The notes under the pieces: model-generated
The model's input: only the letters and a program-made list of their open reading frames with translations
What the model was told of the DNA's origin: nothing
Database searches by the model: none
Shown here: positions 1-4,943 of the stretch, piece after piece
Numbering within the stretch: the first letter of the stretch is position 1
How the letters are laid out: every line of letters starts with the position of its first letter
Source of the DNA: Methylocystaceae bacterium
GTDB taxonomy: Bacteria; Pseudomonadota; Alphaproteobacteria; Rhizobiales; Beijerinckiaceae
Length of the DNA: 5,493 nt
Reading direction: 5' to 3'
NCBI GenBank assembly: GCA_003105285.1
Contig: PQAN01000179.1
Location: forward strand, 1 to 5,493
Position numbers and translations under genes: made by a program

Positions 1-432
1 AGGCTCGACCGGTCGCGCCGGCTCGGGGGCGGGCGGCGGCGCTCGAGGCGCCGGCTCGGGCGGGGACGCCGCCGCCTCCGTCTCCTCGCGCGGTTTGCCT
101 CTCACGACGACGAGCGGCGGCTTCTTCTTCGCCGGAACGGGAGGGGAGGCCGCGGCGGTGAGCAGCTTGGCCCCGCCGCCGATCGGCAATCCGAGGCCGT
201 AGGCGCCGAGGATGAGCAGCGCCGTCTCCAGAGCCAATCCGGCGCGGCGCGGAACCGTTTGCAGATTGGCGAGCAGAAAGCCGCCGGCGACGATGAAGAT
301 CGCCGTGACGGTCGCGCCATGACCGGAGAATTGCGTATCCTTGTCACGCGTCGTCGTCAGAAAGCCGACGACGAGTCCGATGAAGAGCGCGACCGCGAAC
401 CACTCCCAGAAGGCGGTGAGCAGATAGAGCAT
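1..432 (-). CDS. Small inner-membrane protein with Ala/Pro-rich C-terminal tail (partial, runs off left edge)
   Basis: The frame is open from the ATG at 432 to the window edge (144 codons, no stop), so the C-terminus is missing. The protein begins MLYLLTAFWEWF, with hydrophobic stretches at about residues 1-26, 41-58 and 66-85 (two or three membrane segments). It then has a KKK cluster near residue 102 and a long tail dominated by Ala, Pro, Glu and Arg from about 97 onward. The start is well supported: AAGGAG sits 7 nt upstream. The gene starts 30 nt after the stop of the BON/OmpA gene on the same strand, so the two are very likely co-transcribed and this protein is probably an envelope partner of that one. 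I do not recognise the family with certainty. The tail may be a flexible linker to a domain outside the window. Function unknown; that the gene is real is fairly sure. Confidence 0.8.
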   Translation of the reverse strand, partial: MLYLLTAFWEWFAVALFIGLVVGFLTTTRDKDTQFSGHGATVTAIFIVAGGFLLANLQTVPRRAGLALETALLILGAYGLGLPIGGGAKLLTAAASPPVPAKKKPPLVVVRGKPREETEAAASPPEPAPRAPPPAPEPARPVEP

Positions 433-439
433 GGGCGTT

Positions 440-445
440 CTCCTT
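440..445 (-). promoter_or_regulatory. Ribosome binding site of the small membrane protein gene
   Basis: The minus strand reads AAGGAG, a full match to the anti-Shine-Dalgarno core, 7 nt before the ATG at 432 and inside the 30-nt gap after the OmpA-family gene. It fixes the start and indicates independent translation initiation within an operon. Confidence 0.8.
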
Positions 446-462
446 CCCCGAAAGCTGCGGCG

Positions 463-2226
463 TCACTTGATCGAGAATTCGATGCGCCGGTTTTGCGCGC
501 GGCCTCCGTCGCTGTCGTTGCGGGCGATCGGCCGCGCGGAGCCGTAACCCGTCGCCGTCAGTCTCGCCGGATCGACGCCCGCCCTGATCAGATAGTCCAG
601 CACTGTCTGCGCGCGGCGTCTCGCGATATTTTCATTGTCCGCCTCGGAGCCTGCGTCGTCCGTATGGCCGGAAATCTCGATCGCGACATTCGGGCTGCGC
701 AGTAAGGCGAGAGCGAGGGCGTCGACGACCGGCAGCGACTCCGTGTCGATCGACGAATTGTCGGCGCTGAAGAATATGCCCTTGGCGGCGATTTCCGACA
801 GCACGCCGTGCAGCCGCCTCGGGTCGATGGCTTCGTCGAGCGGCTCCGCGCCGAGCCGAGCCACGATCTTGAATCCCTCCGGCAGGCTCCTCGACAATTG
901 CGACTGAATATCGAACGGCGCCTTGGCGATGAAAGCCGAGCCGTCGAGGGCGACCTCCTGGTCGTTGATCTCGACGACGCCCGAGCTCAGTCGCGCGAGC
1001 GCGCGCAACGACGCCGTCGCCGCGTCGACGAAGCCTTTGGGCGCGCCTTCCGCGACGACGACATCGTCGACGATCCTGCCGTCGAATCCGCGCTTGGCGC
1101 GCTCGACGAGCGTCGCGCGGACCTCCTTGTCCGGCGCATGGCCCGACAGCGCGAGCGTCGCGCCGGCCTTGCGCGCCGAAAATGTGTAAGGCGAGACGAT
1201 TCCGGCGGCGACGTCGACCGGCCCGAGGGCGAAGCCTCGCGGCAAGGCGGCGCGGGCGCTCGCCTCGATGGCGGCGGAGGTGACGTTGGGCTTGCCCGCG
1301 CCTTCGATCGACAGACGGGCGTCGGAGAGCGTGGCCTTGCCCTGCGCCAGTTTCGCGAGCTCGGCCAAGGCCGTCGATGCGGCCGCGGCGAAATCGCCGC
1401 TCGGCGCGCCGCTCGCGACGCGGACTTGGTTCGTCACCTCGCCTGCCGGGGCGGAGGCGGCGGCCTTGGCGGCGAGCGACGCGCCGATGTCGCCCGAGGG
1501 AACATATCCGGACAGGACGATGGCGTCGCCGGTCTTGTCGGCGCTCCAGACGAACGGCGAAACGAGTGGCGGCCTGACGTCGATCGCCTTCACCACGACG
1601 CCGGCGGGCGGCGCCTTCAGCGCGGCGAGCGTGCTGTCGTAGATCTCGGATGTCGCCGCGTCGCCGCTGACCGCGAGCGTCGCGTCCGCAAAGGCGATCT
1701 TGCCGTTCTGGAGCTGCGCGAGCAGCGCCACGCCGTAAGCCGCCAGCGCCTCGAAATTTTGCGGAGCGCCGGCCGCATAGGCGGCCGCGTCGGCGATCTC
1801 CAGGCCCTTGCTCGCGGCCGCCGCGCGGATTTTGTCGCGTTCGCCCACAGCCGGCGCATGGCCCGTCAGAGCGAGCTTTCCGCCCTTGCGCTCCAGTACG
1901 AAAACGAAAGGCTTGGCCACGGGCGGCGCGGCGGTCGCATCCGCGACCGAGCGCACGCCCGCCTGACGTTCGACGGTCTCGAGGAGCTTCGCCGTCGCAT
2001 CCTTGGAGAGCGCGACGCCGGAGACGGAGACGTCTCGGCCCGCGACCGCGACCTGCGCATTCTCGATAGCGCGCGGAGTCTGCGCCAGCGTCGCGCGGAC
2101 GCGATCGCCGATGTCTTTCTCGATCGTGTCGATATTTTGCGTCGCGGCGAGCGCGAACAGGATCGCCAGCGGCGGCAGGCCGACCCACCATTTTCTGGGT
2201 TGCAGCATCGCGGTTACGACTCCCAT
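463..2226 (-). CDS. BON-like repeat protein with C-terminal OmpA peptidoglycan-binding domain
   Basis: Predicted periplasmic, membrane-anchored protein of 587 residues. A basic N-terminus (RKWW, 11-14) and a hydrophobic segment (about 15-29) form an uncleaved anchor or signal. Three tandem units of about 120 residues follow. Each has a [KS]P[FY] start and an L.L[ST]G[HY].P turn (105-126, 223-244, 345-366), then a GAP...ALA.L..G strand block (153-190, 273-310, 394-430). The spacing and the 'VSVSG' type strands resemble BON domains, which are associated with membrane or phospholipid binding. Residues about 481-587 are an OmpA C-terminal domain: GHTD (520-523), ARRRAQ (535-540), GYG (560-562) and NRRIEF (579-584). 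D523 and R538 are 15 residues apart, matching the diaminopimelate-binding Asp/Arg pair of OmpA proteins. The BON-plus-OmpA-C layout recalls mycobacterial ArfA. An alternative start is Met7 (2208): the first ATG has no Shine-Dalgarno, whereas GGGAG lies 11 nt before Met7. Confidence 0.88.
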   Translation of the reverse strand: MGVVTAMLQPRKWWVGLPPLAILFALAATQNIDTIEKDIGDRVRATLAQTPRAIENAQVAVAGRDVSVSGVALSKDATAKLLETVERQAGVRSVADATAAPPVAKPFVFVLERKGGKLALTGHAPAVGERDKIRAAAASKGLEIADAAAYAAGAPQNFEALAAYGVALLAQLQNGKIAFADATLAVSGDAATSEIYDSTLAALKAPPAGVVVKAIDVRPPLVSPFVWSADKTGDAIVLSGYVPSGDIGASLAAKAAASAPAGEVTNQVRVASGAPSGDFAAAASTALAELAKLAQGKATLSDARLSIEGAGKPNVTSAAIEASARAALPRGFALGPVDVAAGIVSPYTFSARKAGATLALSGHAPDKEVRATLVERAKRGFDGRIVDDVVVAEGAPKGFVDAATASLRALARLSSGVVEINDQEVALDGSAFIAKAPFDIQSQLSRSLPEGFKIVARLGAEPLDEAIDPRRLHGVLSEIAAKGIFFSADNSSIDTESLPVVDALALALLRSPNVAIEISGHTDDAGSEADNENIARRRAQTVLDYLIRAGVDPARLTATGYGSARPIARNDSDGGRAQNRRIEFSIK

Positions 2227-2245
2227 GGCGTGAGAATCATCACGT

Positions 2246-2258
2246 AACGAACTTCGTT
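2246..2258. promoter_or_regulatory. Perfect 6-1-6 inverted repeat in the OmpA-family gene leader, possible operator
   Basis: AACGAA-C-TTCGTT is a perfect inverted repeat about 20 nt upstream of the first ATG of the BON/OmpA gene. It abuts and slightly overlaps the suggested -10 element, where a repressor could act. A stem with one loop base is not a stable RNA hairpin as written, so a protein-binding site is the more sensible reading. Chance occurrence is possible. Confidence 0.3.
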
Positions 2259-2285
2259 TCTATCAGCCGGCCGGCCGGAGACCAA
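2257..2285 (-). promoter_or_regulatory. Possible promoter of the OmpA-family operon
   Basis: The minus strand reads TTGGTC (2285-2280), a 17-nt spacer, then TAGAAA (2262-2257). This is a moderate match to a sigma-70-like promoter (3 of 6 and 4 of 6) with ideal spacing, in the 130-bp gap ahead of the BON/OmpA gene. The spacer is almost pure G/C (a CCGG repeat). Weak on sequence, supported mainly by position. Confidence 0.35.
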
Positions 2286-2356
2286 CTCGCGTCCGACGCG
2301 GCGTCGCCCGTGGGCCTTTTTCGAACGCGACGCGACTTTACGAACCGATACTTACG

Positions 2357-2734
2357 TCAACGCTTTTTCTTGGCGCCCGGCTGCTCGCCGGGCTCGGGCG
2401 GCGGCGGGGGATAGAGATCGATCGCCTTCTCATAGGTCCAATAGCAATCGAGAGCGCCCGACGGCCTCACGCACCACAATTGGCCGTCACGCTGGTCGAC
2501 GAGGACTTTCTGATCGCGCAGGAGCTGCACGCATTCGCCGGCGCCGACTCGGCCTTTGAGATAGGCGGCATTGTCCTTGGCGTCCTTGTCGGATGTTGGG
2601 CGAAGCGCGCGCTTGATGTCCGCCTGATCCCTGCAGGCGAGAACGGGGCCGCGGACAGCGGCCGCCTTCGCCGCGGGAACGCAGAGAAAGAGAGCGATCG
2701 AAACGGCCGTCGCGACCAGAGCAAGCACGCGCAT
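2357..2734 (-). CDS. Small secreted protein, four cysteines in the mature part, function unknown
   Basis: 125 residues. Residues 1-24 (MRVLAL...PAAKA) are a typical Sec signal peptide with AKA|A as the probable cleavage site. The mature part has cysteines at 34, 68, 88 and 97, an even number that could form two disulfides in the periplasm. It includes a GxC..L....V.V......WC.R segment (about 66-90), which looks like a small beta-rich, SH3-like fold. It ends in a polyproline run (109-113) and a basic tail, KKKR. The frame is open further upstream to an ATG at 2767, but that codon falls between the -35 and -10 of a good promoter. The ATG at 2734 has AAAGG 9 nt upstream and gives a clean signal peptide, so I chose it. 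The gene lies 71 bp after the TSUP transporter gene and 130 bp before the OmpA-family gene, all on one strand. I do not recognise a named family; role in the envelope is inference. Confidence 0.75.
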   Translation of the reverse strand: MRVLALVATAVSIALFLCVPAAKAAAVRGPVLACRDQADIKRALRPTSDKDAKDNAAYLKGRVGAGECVQLLRDQKVLVDQRDGQLWCVRPSGALDCYWTYEKAIDLYPPPPPEPGEQPGAKKKR

Positions 2735-2743
2735 TCTCGAATG

Positions 2744-2748
2744 CCTTT
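2744..2748 (-). promoter_or_regulatory. Ribosome binding site deciding the start of the small secreted protein
   Basis: AAAGG on the minus strand lies 9 nt before the ATG at 2734. The alternative upstream ATG at 2767 has no comparable site, so this supports the shorter form with the intact signal peptide. Confidence 0.5.
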
Positions 2749-2755
2749 CGCCGTC

Positions 2756-2783
2756 TTCATAGAACATCGCGGCGAAACGTCAA
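2756..2783 (-). promoter_or_regulatory. Sigma-70-like promoter of the small secreted protein gene
   Basis: The minus strand has TTGACG (2783-2778), a 16-nt spacer and TATGAA (2761-2756). Matches to the consensus are 5 of 6 and 4 of 6. Transcription would begin near 2749-2750, giving a leader of about 15 nt before the ATG at 2734 that still contains the AAAGG site. The promoter sits in the 71-bp gap after the TSUP gene, so the downstream genes need not depend on the TetR-TSUP transcript. Confidence 0.55.
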
Positions 2784-2805
2784 AGCTTCGGCTCGCTCCT
2801 GCCGT

Positions 2806-3546
2806 CTACGCCGCTCTCTGAAACAGGCCGATCGTCAGCAGCACGCCGATGACGATGACGATGATTCGCAACAGCCGGTCGTCGATGCGATGCAGCAAAC
2901 GGGCGCCGAGCACGCCGCCGATGGTCGCGCCGAGCGAGGTGACGAAGGCCTGTTCCCAATGCAGATCCGGCGAGAACAGGAAAATCGCCACGGCCGACGC
3001 GTTCATGACGCCGGCGAGCACATTCTTCGTCGCGCTCGCCATGCGCACGTTCTGGCCCGCCATCGTCAGCGCGGCGACCATGAGGAAGCCGATGCCGCCG
3101 CCGAAATAGCCGCCGTAGATCGAGATGAGAAATTGCGCGACGCCGGTCCCGAAGGAGCCGAGATGGACATGCGCGTCGCCGGGTTTGCGCAGGAAGCTGC
3201 CGTAGCCGAAGATCGCCGTCGCGAACAGCACCAGCCACGGAACGAGCCTCGCGAAGAAGGCCGGCGGCGTGAGCAGGAGGATGGCGGCGCCGATCGCGCC
3301 GCCGATGACGCTGATGGCGAACAGGTTCCGCAGCGACAGGCCGCCCGCTCCGGACGACAGCTTGTGGCCGGCCCAGCCTGTCGCGACCTGCGCGGGAAAG
3401 AGCGCCGCGCAAGAGGTGATATTGGCGGCGCGCGCGTCCATGCCGGTCAACATCAATGTCGGCAGGATGAGGAACGATCCGCCGCCGGCGAGCGCATTCT
3501 GCGCCCCGGCCCACATGGCCACGAAAAAGAGAAGGATCAACAACAT
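2806..3546 (-). CDS. TauE/SafE (TSUP) family membrane transporter
   Basis: 246 residues, the usual length for the TSUP family of sulfite/sulfonate/organic-anion exporters and importers, acting in the inner membrane. About seven or eight hydrophobic segments are visible. The two-fold family signature appears as GGGSFLILP (21-29) in the first half and YGGYFGGGIGFL (144-155) in the second, followed by the polar KN pair (174-175) typical of the second repeat. The C-terminus (RIIVIVIGVLLTIGLF) is a last membrane helix. The reading frame is open to 3714, but those extra 56 residues are Arg/Ser-rich and overlap the upstream repressor gene in another frame. The ATG at 3546 starts directly with a membrane segment (MLLILLFFVAMW) as in relatives. 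No strong Shine-Dalgarno precedes it. The gene lies 49 bp after the TetR gene on the same strand, so co-transcription and autoregulated control are plausible. Substrate cannot be told from sequence. Confidence 0.9.
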   Translation of the reverse strand: MLLILLFFVAMWAGAQNALAGGGSFLILPTLMLTGMDARAANITSCAALFPAQVATGWAGHKLSSGAGGLSLRNLFAISVIGGAIGAAILLLTPPAFFARLVPWLVLFATAIFGYGSFLRKPGDAHVHLGSFGTGVAQFLISIYGGYFGGGIGFLMVAALTMAGQNVRMASATKNVLAGVMNASAVAIFLFSPDLHWEQAFVTSLGATIGGVLGARLLHRIDDRLLRIIVIVIGVLLTIGLFQRAA

Positions 3547-3595
3547 CGCCGGGCTATCACAGGTCGAGCCGCCAAATGCAAGCCTTCCGCTTCCA

Positions 3596-4216
3596 TCAAT
3601 CGCGATCTTGCAGGCCCGCCGCGAAAGCGCGCACCAGACATTCGAGCTGCGCGTCGAGCGTCTCCGCCGGCATCGGCGCGAGTTTTTCCTCGAGCCCGAG
3701 CGACACGACTCCATGCACGGCGGAAAACAATGTGCGCGCGAGCTGCGCGCGCGCCGGCGCCGGCTCGCCCGGCAGCAGCCGCGCGAGCGGCGCGTCGAGA
3801 AGAGCGAAGAGACGATTCTGATCCTCCAGGAACCAGGAGGGGACGGCGCGTCCGCCGCTCAGCCGATGTTCGAACAGCGCGCGCCAGAGAAGCTTGTGCG
3901 CGCGCGCGAAATCGAGATAGCCGCGCGCGAGGCGCACGAGCTCGTCCGCCGCGTCCGGCGAAGGGCCGGCCGCCGGCGCCGCCAGGACCTGCGCCAACCG
4001 CGCCAAGGTCCGCGAGCCGATGCGCAGGATCAGTTCGTCGAGATCGTCGAAGACATTGTAGATCGCGCCGACGGCGCAGCCGGCCGCGGCGGCGAGGTCG
4101 CGGGCCTTGAGGTTTTGCAGGCCGCCCGCGGCGATCGCCTCGCGGCCCGCGGAGAGCAGCCGCTCGCGCAGCTCGGCGCGGCGGTCCGGTTTGTTCGTCG
4201 AGCGCTGTTCGGTCAT
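3596..4216 (-). CDS. TetR/AcrR-family transcriptional repressor, WHG-like C-terminal domain
   Basis: 206 residues from the ATG at 4216. Residues about 14-63 are the TetR DNA-binding domain: a first helix (ELRERLLSAGREAIAAGG), then a helix-turn-helix (LKARDLAAAAGCAVGAIYNVF, about 36-56) with the family's A..AG...G.IY..F pattern. The all-helical remainder is the ligand and dimer domain. The stretch LFSAVHGVVSLGL (163-175) resembles the HG signature of WHG-type TetR regulators (PF13305-like). The frame extends to an ATG at 4288, but those 24 codons run into a palindromic repeat and lack a ribosome site, so MTEQRSTNKP is preferred. The likely targets are the paired TGAAC-N3-GTTCA sites at 4452-4500 on the divergent side, and perhaps its own operon with the TSUP gene 49 bp downstream. 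The ligand is unknown. Confidence 0.88.
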   Translation of the reverse strand: MTEQRSTNKPDRRAELRERLLSAGREAIAAGGLQNLKARDLAAAAGCAVGAIYNVFDDLDELILRIGSRTLARLAQVLAAPAAGPSPDAADELVRLARGYLDFARAHKLLWRALFEHRLSGGRAVPSWFLEDQNRLFALLDAPLARLLPGEPAPARAQLARTLFSAVHGVVSLGLEEKLAPMPAETLDAQLECLVRAFAAGLQDRD

Positions 4217-4261
4217 TGGCCGTCCGTCTCTATCCAAGCCGATCTGTGACGGACAGCAGTC

Positions 4262-4317
4262 CTCGCCCTCATGCCGAGGAGGCTCCACGGGAGCCGTCTC
4301 AAAAGCGCGAGGGCGAG
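4262..4317 (+). repeat. Palindromic repeat element, pair 1 copy a (plus orientation)
   Basis: Outer arms CTCGCCCTC (4262-4270) and GAGGGCGAG (4309-4317) are perfect complements. They enclose an inner stem GGCTCC (4281-4286), loop ACG, GGAGCC (4290-4295). The core CTCAT.C.GAGGAGG...CCGTCTC.AA.G is shared, in opposite orientation, with the element at 4343-4387. The layout matches REP/BIME-like intergenic repeats common in Rhizobiales genomes. It lies just upstream of the TetR gene, so it may also affect that gene's leader RNA. Confidence 0.7.
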
Positions 4318-4342
4318 CTCCAGGTGGCTGTCTTGCAGGTTT

Positions 4343-4387
4343 CCCCGTCCTTCGAGACGGTCCCCGCGGGACCTCCTCAGGATGAGG
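4343..4387 (-). repeat. Palindromic repeat element, pair 1 copy b (minus orientation)
   Basis: On the minus strand this reads CCTCATCCTGAGGAGG, then an inner stem made of GGTCCC (4359-4364) and GGGACC (4368-4373) around a CGC triloop, then CCGTCTCGAAGGACGGGG. It aligns with the copy at 4262-4317 and points the opposite way, with 25 bp between them. The CCGTCTC/GAGACGG arms of the two copies can also pair with each other to make one large fold. Confidence 0.7.
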
Positions 4388-4451
4388 AAACCTTCACCCG
4401 ATCGAGCTGATCCGTCTCGAATGTCAGCGTCGAACGCCGTTCGGATTTATC

Positions 4452-4466
4452 TTGAACGATGTTCAT
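4452..4466. promoter_or_regulatory. Probable TetR operator 1, overlapping the -35
   Basis: TGAAC-GAT-GTTCA (4453-4465) has perfect 5-bp arms. It shares its arms and 3-bp spacing with the second site 34 bp away (centres 4459 and 4493). The -35 hexamer TTGAAC is built from its left arm. Short palindromes of this form are typical TetR-family operators, and a TetR gene lies divergently about 240 bp away. Assignment to that repressor is inference. Confidence 0.65.
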
Positions 4467-4479
4467 ATCGTGCTATGCT
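4452..4479 (+). promoter_or_regulatory. Sigma-70-like promoter controlled by paired operators
   Basis: TTGAAC (4452-4457), a 16-nt spacer and TATGCT (4474-4479). Transcription would start near 4486, at the left end of the second palindrome. One operator covers the -35 and the other covers the start point, a textbook repressible design. It is the clearest plus-strand promoter in the window, yet only a 20-codon frame follows. Confidence 0.65.
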
Positions 4480-4485
4480 GCGATC

Positions 4486-4500
4486 ATGAACAGTGTTCAT
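4486..4500. promoter_or_regulatory. Probable TetR operator 2, at the transcription start
   Basis: ATGAAC-AGT-GTTCAT is a 15-bp site with perfect 6-bp arms, the best of the two palindromes. It sits over the predicted start of transcription and just ahead of the ribosome site AGGAG. The two sites differ mainly in the 3-bp centre (GAT versus AGT) and one flanking base, which argues for a single dimeric regulator binding both. Confidence 0.68.
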
Positions 4501-4503
4501 AAC

Positions 4504-4508
4504 AGGAG
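4504..4508 (+). promoter_or_regulatory. Ribosome binding site of the 20-codon frame
   Basis: AGGAG lies 7 nt before the ATG at 4516, an ideal Shine-Dalgarno arrangement in line with the promoter at 4452-4479. An in-frame ATG at 4486 would fall on the predicted transcript start and could only be used leaderless, so 4516 is preferred. Confidence 0.6.
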
Positions 4509-4515
4509 CGCCGCA

Positions 4516-4578
4516 ATGTTGAAAGTCTCTGCCCGCCGCTCGCGCGAATTGGCCGCGCCGCCGCCTCGCCCCAGATAG
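4516..4578 (+). CDS. 20-residue basic, proline-ending peptide; small gene or remnant of a lost gene
   Basis: Starting MLKVSARRSREL and ending PPPRPR before TAG. The peptide has six Arg and one Lys in 20 residues, with a triple proline close to the stop, a context known to slow ribosomes without EF-P. Promoter, paired operators and ribosome site are all well formed, so the frame is probably translated under repression. The stop runs straight into another ATG (TAGATG, 4576-4581) in the same frame. That second frame soon enters a palindromic repeat and looks non-coding. Two explanations fit. The frame may be the 5' stub of a deleted TetR-controlled gene such as an exporter, or a genuine small regulated or leader peptide. 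I favour the stub because the downstream DNA has no other coding signal. Length alone gives no family assignment. Confidence 0.35.
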   Translation: MLKVSARRSRELAAPPPRPR

Positions 4579-4698
4579 ATGCAGGATGTGCGCGCGCGCA
4601 TGTCGGCGCGTCTCGTTTCGGGGCATTCGAATGGGGCGGCGCCAGGCGAGCTTTTAGAGTCCGGCCGAAATTTATTCCCTGATCCTGTTTGCAAGGGC

Positions 4699-4740
4699 GT
4701 CATTCCCGACGCTCGCGAAGCGAGTGATCGGGAATCCAGA
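4699..4740 (+). repeat. Palindromic repeat element, pair 2 copy a (plus orientation)
   Basis: Outer arms ATTCCCGA (4702-4709) and TCGGGAAT (4728-4735) are perfect complements. The inner stem GCTCGC/GCGAGT (4711-4716, 4720-4725) closes a GAA triloop. The 'gtcattcccg...cgggaatcca' form is a widespread intergenic repeat type in alphaproteobacteria. A second copy in opposite orientation follows 30 bp later. Confidence 0.75.
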
Positions 4741-4770
4741 GCCACGGCCGGAGTTTCTGGTTGTTGCCCC

Positions 4771-4811
4771 TAGATTCCCGGTCAGGCCTTCGGCCCGCCG
4801 GGAATGACAAC
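4771..4811 (-). repeat. Palindromic repeat element, pair 2 copy b (minus orientation)
   Basis: Outer arms ATTCCCGG (4774-4781) and CCGGGAAT (4798-4805) enclose a GC-rich stem (AGGCC and GGCCC around a TTC, GAA on the minus strand). Read on the minus strand it begins GTCATTCCCGGCGGGCC and ends CCGGGAATCTAG, aligning with the copy at 4699-4740. Together the two copies form an inverted pair of about 110 bp with no gene inside. Confidence 0.75.
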
Positions 4812-4943
4812 GGTGAAGGCTCTCGGTTTTCGGCCGGATTCTATAGGCTCGCCTAACGCAGCGCTCTTTACCGATTCAACGCATCCTTAAACCAAATCGG
4901 CGACATCTCGATCCTTCTCGCCGTGCGCAACGGAAGCTTCCAA
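4812..4943. other. Leader region of the LplT-like gene, no further feature identified
   Basis: Between the second repeat pair and the LplT-like start there is no tRNA, no stable terminator and no convincing promoter. TATAGG at 4842-4847 is a possible -10 but lacks a -35 at proper spacing. This completes the stretch of about 730 bp (4217-4943) that carries only repeats, the operator-promoter module and the 20-codon frame. Confidence 0.4.
4932..4936 (+). promoter_or_regulatory. Ribosome binding site of the LplT-like gene
   Basis: GGAAG lies 7 nt before the ATG at 4944. An in-frame GTG at 4923 has no such site, so the ATG is the better start. Confidence 0.5.

Noticed and set aside
808..2247. 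A 479-codon open frame on the plus strand opposite the OmpA-family gene
   Set aside because: It is an Arg/Asp/Gly-rich shadow produced by GC-biased third positions; the minus-strand frame has clear domains and motifs.
2267..2278. CCGG tandem palindrome
   Set aside because: Low-complexity GC-rich sequence with no partner copy or sign of function beyond lying in a promoter spacer.
2301..2333. Possible terminator: GCCCGTGGGC followed by a T run, and arms GCGTCGC/GCGACGC
   Set aside because: The T run is on the plus strand while both neighbouring genes are on the minus strand, and the short stem leaves almost no loop.
3547..3714. A 56-residue N-terminal extension of the TSUP protein
   Set aside because: It is Arg/Ser-rich, overlaps the TetR gene, and the internal Met at 3546 begins a membrane segment as expected for the family.
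2890..4110. A 406-codon open frame on the plus strand over the TSUP and TetR genes
   Set aside because: It crosses two recognisable genes on the other strand, is dominated by Arg and Ala and has no protein-family character.
4453..4499. LexA (SOS) boxes, because of the GAAC/GTTC half-sites
   Set aside because: The alphaproteobacterial form is a direct GTTC-N7-GTTC and the Gram-positive form has a 4-bp centre; here the sites are inverted with a 3-bp centre.
4579..4773. A 64-codon plus-strand frame starting right after the 20-codon frame
   Set aside because: Its second half translates the palindromic repeat and its first half shows no recognisable features or ribosome site of its own; kept only as part of a finding.
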